Source of the DNA: Edaphobacter lichenicola
GTDB lineage: Bacteria; Acidobacteriota; Terriglobia; Terriglobales; Acidobacteriaceae
Assembly (NCBI RefSeq): GCF_014201315.1
Contig: NZ_JACHDY010000002.1
Coordinates: forward strand, 372,001 to 436,000
DNA length: 64,000 nt
Reading direction: 5' to 3'
Shown piece by piece: positions 58,033 through 64,000 of the stretch. Position 1 is the first letter of the stretch; each line of letters starts with the position of its first letter. The translations under genes and the position numbers were made by a program. Below the pieces are notes generated by a model. The model searched no databases. It was given only the letters and a program-made list of their open reading frames with translations, and was not told the DNA's origin.

Positions 58033-59769
58033 CTAGCGATGTGGTCGGGGAGCTGGAGCGTGGGGTGAGGTGTCGGTCCAGGTTTGGGGTTGGCCCCAGG
58101 GGCGGCTGGCGGTGAGGTCGATGCGGTAGGGACCGGTGGCGCGGTTGGTGGGCAGGACTTCGGCGAGGCCGTCGCCTAGCTGGGGGAGCGCGGTTGCGAG
58201 AGCCATGAGGCGGGCTGTGGAGGCCATGCCGGTGAGATGGAGGGTGCAGCCTGCGGCGTCGAAGTGGCCTTCGAGGGTTGCGGGATCTTTGCCGCCGAGA
58301 GCGAGAGAGACAGGCTCTAGTTGAAAGCCGTCGGCTGTGGGAGGGGTGGGTTTGTGATGTTTGCTTTGCGCGGTTTTGGAGGCGGGCTTGGGTGAGGTAG
58401 CGGCGGCGGAGTGGAGGGCGATGTCGCCGGTGACCAGAGAGGTGGTGCCCGCGTGGGGGTCGATGAGACTAGCGTTGGCTACGACCAGATCCCCGTGCCA
58501 GGGGAGGGTGCCTGCGGGGCTGGGCGCGTAGGAGAGATTGCCTGTGAGGGCGCCGGCGGCGGAGATGTCGGCGGGGACACGATTGCTGGCTACGCGGAGC
58601 CAGTCGAGGAGGGTCGCGGCGGGGAGGCCGGGGGTGCCGAGCTGCAGGTCTGCCGACTTGGGGTTGCGGAGATCGGGTAGGGTGCCGGTGAGGGCGACGA
58701 TGGGCGCGTCGGATGAGCCGGCGGGCGGCCAACTGCAGCGCAGGTCCTCGAAGGAGTGGAAGTCGCCGGTTGCGGAGCCGAGGCATTGGAGATCGATGTC
58801 CATGGGCTGGGCGGGTACGAAGTCTGCGCGGCGGGTGTCGGTGAGGCGGAGGTGGGCCTGCACTTTGCTGTCGCTGACGGTGCCCTGGGCGTTGGCGGTG
58901 AGGGTCATGTCGCCACGCAGGCCGGCGTCGCGGCCGAGGAGAAAGCGGCTGGCTCCGCCGAGAGGAGCGTTGCGCCAGGTGCCGCGCAGGTTGATGGGGA
59001 CCTGACCGAGGGAGGGGGCGCGGCTGAGGGTTCCTTCGAGCTCGAAGATGCCGGTGTCGGAGACGTCGGTGTCGGTGCGGGCGGGATGGGCGGAGAGGCG
59101 AAGATGCCACTGCTGGGGGTCGGGGAGCCAGAGGGCGAAGTCGGCGTCGGTAAGGGAGAGGGAGGATTTTTCGCGGTCGAGTTTGAGGTTGAGGCGGGCT
59201 CCGGTGGCTTCGATGTAGGGGAAGCGGGGGGCGGGGCCGGCTTGCCGTTGCGCGGTGGGCGCGGCGGAGATGTGGGCGGCGTGGAGGAGGATGCTCTCGA
59301 GGTTCCACTTGCCGTCCGAAGCGTGGACGAGGTTGACGCTGGGTTCGGTGAAGCTGATGGTGGAGAACTCGACGCGGCGGCTCCAGAGGGAGCTGAGGCG
59401 AAGGGTGGCGCGGACGGAGTTGGCTCGGATGACAGGCTCGGAGCCGAAGGCTGGGTCTTCTTCGACGACGAAGTTTTCGAGCGTGAAGCCGGGGAGGGGG
59501 AGGAGGTTGAGGGAGACCTTGTCGAGGTGAACGGGGCGGCCGAGGCTGTCGCCGATACTGGTGGCGATGCGGCGCTGATAGCGGTTGACGCTGATGTAAG
59601 GAGGCAGCAGGATGAGCAGCATCACGGCAAGGATGACGAAGGCCAGGTAGAGGAGGCGACGCAGCGTGTGGGTGCTGAGGGACGGAGCGGTGTCTGTCTC
59701 CGCGGCGTCGGTGGGGGCGGCTTCGCTGGGATACACGGAGGGCTCGTAGATGGGATCGGCTTCGTGCAT
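58033..59769 (-). CDS. AsmA family protein
   Basis: A 578-residue protein with a short cytoplasmic tail, one membrane helix (LYLAFVILAVMLLILLPPYI) and the AsmA start of the periplasmic part (VNRYQRRIATSIGDSLGRPV, HLDKVSLNLLPLPGFTLENF). The remainder is a long beta-rich stretch. AsmA-like proteins bridge inner and outer membrane and carry phospholipid, or affect outer-membrane assembly. It is next to the signal peptidase gene on the same strand, 45 bases downstream. Confidence 0.9.
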   Translation of the reverse strand: MHEADPIYEPSVYPSEAAPTDAAETDTAPSLSTHTLRRLLYLAFVILAVMLLILLPPYISVNRYQRRIATSIGDSLGRPVHLDKVSLNLLPLPGFTLENFVVEEDPAFGSEPVIRANSVRATLRLSSLWSRRVEFSTISFTEPSVNLVHASDGKWNLESILLHAAHISAAPTAQRQAGPAPRFPYIEATGARLNLKLDREKSSLSLTDADFALWLPDPQQWHLRLSAHPARTDTDVSDTGIFELEGTLSRAPSLGQVPINLRGTWRNAPLGGASRFLLGRDAGLRGDMTLTANAQGTVSDSKVQAHLRLTDTRRADFVPAQPMDIDLQCLGSATGDFHSFEDLRCSWPPAGSSDAPIVALTGTLPDLRNPKSADLQLGTPGLPAATLLDWLRVASNRVPADISAAGALTGNLSYAPSPAGTLPWHGDLVVANASLIDPHAGTTSLVTGDIALHSAAATSPKPASKTAQSKHHKPTPPTADGFQLEPVSLALGGKDPATLEGHFDAAGCTLHLTGMASTARLMALATALPQLGDGLAEVLPTNRATGPYRIDLTASRPWGQPQTWTDTSPHAPAPRPHR

Positions 59770-59814
59770 GAACGATGGTCCGGCGCGGTGGGTTAGGCCG
59801 TGCCGGAGTGACCT

Positions 59815-60615
59815 CTATTTAATGAGATGAAGCGTGCGCTTCCAGCGTGTCTCGTCGAAGATGTGGACGATGATGTGGCCCATGAAGCCGAGACGCTCGC
59901 CGATGCTCTGCTTGTTGATCTGGTCGGCGGGAGTTTGGAAGGACCAGTAGACGAAGAGGGGGCGGCCCACGATGTTTTCGCGCGGGACGAAGCCCCAGTA
60001 GCGGCCGTCGAGACTTTCGGTGCGGTTGTCGCCCATGGCGAAGACTTTGCCGGGGGGGACGACGAGGTCGCCATCCTGAATGTGGCTGGGAAGCTCGTAG
60101 GCCCAGCTGGCGGTGACGTTGCCGTAGTTGTCGGGTGGGACGGAGGGAAAGTCGTCGCGGTAGGGATCGAAGGCGTGCTGGAGGTCGCCGTCGGAGGTGG
60201 GCATGCCGGCGTAGGGCTCGTTTTGCGCGACGCCGTTGAGGTAGACGATGCCGTTGCGGAGGTGGATGCGGTCGCCGGGGATGCCGATGGTGCGCTTGAC
60301 GAGGAAGAGGTCAGGCTCGCCGGGCTTGAAGAAGACGATGATGTCGCCGCGGCGGACGTCGCGATAGAAGGTGAAGGGAGCCCACTTTGCGGGAGGGGCG
60401 AGGGAGATGCGGTCTACCAGGACGTGGTCGCCGATGAGCAGGGTCTGCACCATGGAGGCGGAGGGTATCTCGAAGTTCTGGAAGATGAAGGTCATCACGA
60501 AGAGACCGATGGCGAGGACGGTGCAGATGGAGGCGAGGGACTCGAGTGGAGTCTCGGCCTGCTCCTGCTGGGCGACGTCTGGGGTGGTGGCTTCGGTGGT
60601 GATGGTTTCGGGCAA
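59815..60615 (-). CDS. lepB: signal peptidase I
   Basis: A 266-residue type I signal peptidase. One N-terminal membrane helix (ICTVLAIGLFVMTFIFQNFE) is followed by the catalytic Ser54 (PSASMVQTLL) and Lys107 (LFLVKRTIGIPGD). The box GKVFAMGDNRTESLDGRYWG, near residue 190, is family-specific. It cleaves Sec and Tat signal peptides at the membrane, and the many exported proteins in this window would be substrates. Confidence 0.95.
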   Translation of the reverse strand: MPETITTEATTPDVAQQEQAETPLESLASICTVLAIGLFVMTFIFQNFEIPSASMVQTLLIGDHVLVDRISLAPPAKWAPFTFYRDVRRGDIIVFFKPGEPDLFLVKRTIGIPGDRIHLRNGIVYLNGVAQNEPYAGMPTSDGDLQHAFDPYRDDFPSVPPDNYGNVTASWAYELPSHIQDGDLVVPPGKVFAMGDNRTESLDGRYWGFVPRENIVGRPLFVYWSFQTPADQINKQSIGERLGFMGHIIVHIFDETRWKRTLHLIK

Positions 60616-60718
60616 GACTGGGTCTCCAGCGTCCTCAAATGGATGCAGCTATCAGTGTATCGCTGATGGAGGGTGGGAGGGGAATACGCTATTTGGATGG
60701 TTTGTCCCAAGTGCGAAC

Positions 60719-60724
60719 TATAAT
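60719..60724 (+). promoter_or_regulatory. candidate -10 box of the alginate-lyase-family gene
   Basis: A perfect TATAAT, 87 bases before the GTG start, in the region divergent to lepB. The -35 position shows only weak similarity. Confidence 0.35.
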
Positions 60725-60810
60725 CTCGATGTAGCAAACGATTAGTCACTTGCTAAGGATGCTTTTAGACGCAGAGCGTGGCTCTGCCAGTTCTGCAACC
60801 AGGAGATGAA

Positions 60811-62082
60811 GTGAGAAAGACTAATTCCCCCACGATGATTCCGCCGCCGATTTCCCCCTCCTCGATTTTCCCTTCCTCGATTTCCACCTCAACGATCGAC
60901 CGCCGCCGATTTTGCAAAGCTATCACCATCACCGCTCTCTCCTCGGGAGGGGTCTTACGCGGGCTGGCTGCGGGGCCGACGAAGAGCGATGCCTATCGGC
61001 TCGTTGCCGAGACCGATCGCGAGCGGATCTTGAAGGCGGGAGCGCTTTATCTGACCGAGAAGCCGGTGACGATCACCTCGTTTCGCTCCGATCGCAGTCC
61101 TGGGAGCGTTCACGACTTTTTCTCGCAAGCGGACTACTTCTGGCCGAACCCCAAAGATCCGAATGGCCCGTACATCAATCGCGACGGCCAGAGCAATCCC
61201 GACAACTTTAACGAGCATAGGAAGGCGATGATTGCGCTTTCGATCCAGATGCCGGCGCTGACCTCGGCATGGCTGTTGACGGGAGAGCGCCGCTATGGGG
61301 AGAGCGCCTGCAACCATCTGCGGGCGTGGTTTATCTCGCCTGTGACGCGCATGAATCCGAACCTGGAGTTCTCGCAGGGGGTTCATGGTGTCTCCACCGG
61401 CCGCTCCTACGGGATCATCGATACGCTTCATCTGGTCGAGGTGGCCCGCGCCGCGAGTCTGGTTGCAGCCAGGTTTCTTCGGAAGGAAGAGATGACGGCT
61501 CTCATGAGTTGGTTCCGTGACTATCTCCAATGGATGAAGACCAGCGACAAGGGACAGAAGGAGCGGGATGCCTTGAACAATCACGCGATGTGCTGGGCGT
61601 TGCAGGCAGCGGAGTTCGCGCGGCTGATTGGAGATGGAGAGACGCGCAGCCAGGTGCACCGGCAGTATACGGATACTCTTCTGCCGGATCAGCTGGGAGC
61701 GGATGGCTCCTTTCCTAAGGAGTTGGCGCGAACCAAGCCTTACAGCTACTCCATCTTTAACTTCGATGTGATGGCCAGTCTCTGCCAATCGCTCAAGGGC
61801 GTTGGACAGGATCTGCCGACCTTCAAGCTCTCCGACGGTCGTGGACTCTGCAAGGCGGCTGAGTTTCTCTATCCGTACTTGAAGGACAAAAGTACGTGGC
61901 CTTACCCGAAGGATGTGGAGCACTTTGACTCGTTGCCCGTGCGCTCTCCGGGGCTGTTGTTTGCAGGACTCGCCTGCGAAAAGGCGGAGTATGTCTCGCT
62001 TTGGAAGACCGAAGATCCTGACCCGATCGATCGGGAGATCATTCGCAACTATCCGGTTCGCCAGCCCTTGCTGTGGGTGTAG
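60811..62082 (+). CDS. Tat-exported alginate-lyase-family protein
   Basis: A 423-residue protein. GTG at 60811 has AGGAG five bases upstream. A Pro/Ser-rich n-region leads to a twin-arginine motif (DRRRFCKAITITALSSGG). The rest is an alginate lyase/PL5-like (alpha/alpha)n barrel: DYFWPNPKDPNGPYINRDG, then NNHAMCWALQAAEF with the NNH motif, and RTKPYSYSIFNFD with the Tyr region. The family cleaves uronic-acid polymers by beta-elimination in the periplasm; the substrate here may be alginate or another polyuronate. Confidence 0.85.
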   Translation: MRKTNSPTMIPPPISPSSIFPSSISTSTIDRRRFCKAITITALSSGGVLRGLAAGPTKSDAYRLVAETDRERILKAGALYLTEKPVTITSFRSDRSPGSVHDFFSQADYFWPNPKDPNGPYINRDGQSNPDNFNEHRKAMIALSIQMPALTSAWLLTGERRYGESACNHLRAWFISPVTRMNPNLEFSQGVHGVSTGRSYGIIDTLHLVEVARAASLVAARFLRKEEMTALMSWFRDYLQWMKTSDKGQKERDALNNHAMCWALQAAEFARLIGDGETRSQVHRQYTDTLLPDQLGADGSFPKELARTKPYSYSIFNFDVMASLCQSLKGVGQDLPTFKLSDGRGLCKAAEFLYPYLKDKSTWPYPKDVEHFDSLPVRSPGLLFAGLACEKAEYVSLWKTEDPDPIDREIIRNYPVRQPLLWV

Positions 62083-62215
62083 CAGAGCGACAAAGATCGC
62101 GAACAGCCGACGGATGATAAAGCTGTCATTGCAGCTCGCGTGATCCCGAGTGATACCCTAGGAGGGTTTCGAGCCTGAATAACTGCCTCCTATTTCTGAG
62201 CATGAGCGAATTTCA

Positions 62216-64000
62216 ATGGCAGAGGTTACTAACGCTCTCCCGGTGGGAGAACTGGTTGGGAATAACTACGAGATCCTGGGCATCGCTGGTGCCGGCGGAA
62301 TGGGTGTTGTGTATCGTGCCTGGGACGCCAAGCTCGAGAGGACGGTTGCGCTTAAATTTCTACCCACTCTGCTGAACGCTGATGTTCGCGAGAGAGAGTA
62401 TTTTGTCCTCGAAGCTCGAATGGCTTCGTCCCTCGACCACCCGAACATCGGCGTCATCCACGGGATTGAAGAGACGGCGGATGGGCGCGCGTTTATTGTC
62501 ATGGGCTTCTATGACGGTCTATCTCTGGCTCAAAGGATTGCCAAAGCTCCGCTGAGCACGGTAGAGGCCGTCGATGTTGCGATTCAGATCGCGCTCGGGC
62601 TGTGCGAAGCCCACGCGCATCAGATTGTGCATCGCGACATCAAGCCGTCGAACGTGATGCTGACGAACTCCGGGTCTGTTAAGATCGTCGACTTTGGATT
62701 GGCTCGTCTGATTAGCGCCGAGACGGCTACGGCGAGCGGCATCGTGGGATCGATCAAGTACGTCTCGCCGGAACAGGCGTTGGGCCATCGAACGGATCAG
62801 CGAACAGATATATGGTCCCTTGGAGTGGTTCTGGCGGAGATGCTGACGGGGCGAAATCCCTTTGAGCGCGGAGCGATTCCGGCGATTCTGGTTGCGATCC
62901 TCAATGAGCCTCCACAGTCGCTTGACGGTTTGCCCATCGCACTGCAGGGAATCATCTATCGCGCCCTCTCGAAGGACGCCGAGAAGCGGTATCAGCATTG
63001 CTCAGAGATGCTGGCGGATCTGCAGGCTGCACGAACAGAGCTTTCGAACGATTCAACCAATCGAAAAGAAGCGACTGGTAGAAAGACCACGCATCGGTCC
63101 AACGACATCCGCAAGTACGTCGAGCAAGCTTCCATCTCTACCTGGTCCAGGGCACAGAAGCCTCGAAACCGATGGCTGCCACTGGGCCTCGGCCTCTGTG
63201 GGTTTGTTCTATTGGCCTGTCTGTTTCTCTTTCCTCGGGTCCGCGAACAACTTTTTGGTTCCCGCATAAGAGTGGGCGAAGAGCATATCGCAGTTCTTCC
63301 TTTTACCAACATTGGAAATAATCCGGAGAACGAAGCGCTGAGCGAGGGCCTGGTGGATACGCTGTCGGGGAGGCTCTCCAATCTCGATGTTGGCAACAAG
63401 GCGCTATGGGTGATTCCGGCGAGCGAGATCCGGCGTCTCAAGGTGATGGACCCCGCCGCTGCGCTCAAAACGCTTGGCGCAAATCTGGTGATCAGCGGAA
63501 GCATTCGGCGCGATGGAGCGGCGATAAACCTAAACCTCAACCTGATCAATACAGAGAATCTTCGCCTGATTGGTTCGGTCGATGTTGTGGATCAGGCTGG
63601 AGATCTCGCTGCGCTGCAGGATGAGGCGGTATCGCGACTGGCGCACCTGATGGACCTGCCCGTGTCCGCCGAGATGCTGCACAACACTGGCGGATCGGTT
63701 GTGCCTGCGGCATATGAGAACTACCTGACAGCGCTGGGCTATATGCAGCGTTACGACAAGGCAGGAAACCTGGATCGGGCGATCAACCTACTGGGTGAGT
63801 CGATCAAGACCGATCCGAAGTTCGCGCTTGGCTACGGTCAGCTTGGAGAGGCGTATCGAATCAAGTATCAACTGGATAAGAATCAACATTGGCTGGACGA
63901 AGCTCAGGGAAACCTTGAGAGGGCGATCCAGCTCGACGGCAGTTTGCCTGCGGCCTACGTTACGCTGGGGCGAATTCACGACGTGAGCGGGAAGCGGGAG
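62216..64000 (+). CDS. Ser/Thr protein kinase with TolB-like and TPR domains, 3' truncated by the window edge
   Basis: 595 residues are visible and the frame runs off the window. Residues 18-280 are a eukaryotic-type kinase: glycine loop GAGGMG, Lys47 (VALKFL), HRDIKPSN near 139, and DFGLAR, then a conserved SPEQ. One membrane helix (near 325-345) leads to a periplasmic TolB/FlgO-like domain (IAVLPFTNIGNN) and TPR units (LGEAYRIKYQ). This layout is common in Acidobacteria and links surface sensing to phosphorylation. The TPR part is incomplete. Confidence 0.92.
   Translation, partial: MAEVTNALPVGELVGNNYEILGIAGAGGMGVVYRAWDAKLERTVALKFLPTLLNADVREREYFVLEARMASSLDHPNIGVIHGIEETADGRAFIVMGFYDGLSLAQRIAKAPLSTVEAVDVAIQIALGLCEAHAHQIVHRDIKPSNVMLTNSGSVKIVDFGLARLISAETATASGIVGSIKYVSPEQALGHRTDQRTDIWSLGVVLAEMLTGRNPFERGAIPAILVAILNEPPQSLDGLPIALQGIIYRALSKDAEKRYQHCSEMLADLQAARTELSNDSTNRKEATGRKTTHRSNDIRKYVEQASISTWSRAQKPRNRWLPLGLGLCGFVLLACLFLFPRVREQLFGSRIRVGEEHIAVLPFTNIGNNPENEALSEGLVDTLSGRLSNLDVGNKALWVIPASEIRRLKVMDPAAALKTLGANLVISGSIRRDGAAINLNLNLINTENLRLIGSVDVVDQAGDLAALQDEAVSRLAHLMDLPVSAEMLHNTGGSVVPAAYENYLTALGYMQRYDKAGNLDRAINLLGESIKTDPKFALGYGQLGEAYRIKYQLDKNQHWLDEAQGNLERAIQLDGSLPAAYVTLGRIHDVSGKRE

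Overview
The window looks like chromosome of a soil acidobacterium of the Terriglobia (Acidobacteriaceae, Granulicella/Edaphobacter/Terriglobus-like). This is inferred from gene content and was not tested by any search: a carboxypeptidase-regulatory/Oar-type TonB-dependent receptor without a SusD partner, many secreted CRTAC1 (FG-GAP + ASPIC/UnbV) and TPR proteins, a very large NHL/Ig-like repeat protein, a kinase-TolB-TPR protein, moderately high GC, and frequent GTG and TTG starts. I see no rRNA, tRNA, CRISPR array, transposase or phage gene.

Layout. (1) 1-12.6 kb: the 3' part of an aldose-epimerase-like gene, then a long minus-strand series. In transcription order it is a giant TonB-dependent receptor, two TPR proteins, a Tat-exported CRTAC1 protein, a YceI protein, a Tat-type alkaline-phosphatase-superfamily protein and an unknown protein coupled to it. 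(2) 12.6-18.1 kb: a regulatory region, a GntR/LacI hybrid regulator and two tandem secreted GH13 alpha-glucosidase-like enzymes. An 8-bp word, TGACCACC, occurs at all three gene starts here. (3) 18.3-23.7 kb: two GNAT acetyltransferases, a TonB-domain protein and a secreted six-hairpin glycosidase. (4) 23.8-38.9 kb: a plus-strand series of a secreted unknown, a TPR protein, three CRTAC1 proteins, a pentaheme cytochrome c-TPR fusion, a monoheme cytochrome c, a propeller sensor kinase, a NarL-type regulator and a small secreted protein, several with ATGA overlaps. Its TPR-CRTAC1 pair is a paralogue of the one in region 1. (5) 39-49.3 kb: a secreted GH130 protein, a 2220-residue NHL/Ig-repeat surface protein coupled to an outer-membrane barrel, a DUF962/Mpo1 protein, a small membrane protein and a second barrel. 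(6) 49.3-57.1 kb: two dispersed repeat families, a BON protein, a compact sigma factor-membrane protein-zinc ribbon-LytTR operon, rlmB, and an M1-like peptidase that lacks its catalytic glutamate. (7) 57.1-64 kb: a Tat-exported HAD protein, an AsmA protein, signal peptidase I, a Tat-exported alginate-lyase-family protein and the 5' part of a Ser/Thr kinase.

How it fits together (inference). Regions 1-3 read as an alpha-glucan use locus: import through the receptor, cleavage by the GH13 pair and perhaps the debranching-type enzyme, and control by the sugar-sensing regulator. The TPR and CRTAC1 proteins stand where a SusD-type binding protein would be in Bacteroidetes. In region 4 the same TPR-CRTAC1 module is joined to periplasmic c-type cytochromes and a two-component system, which suggests an uncharacterised envelope redox or sensing system.
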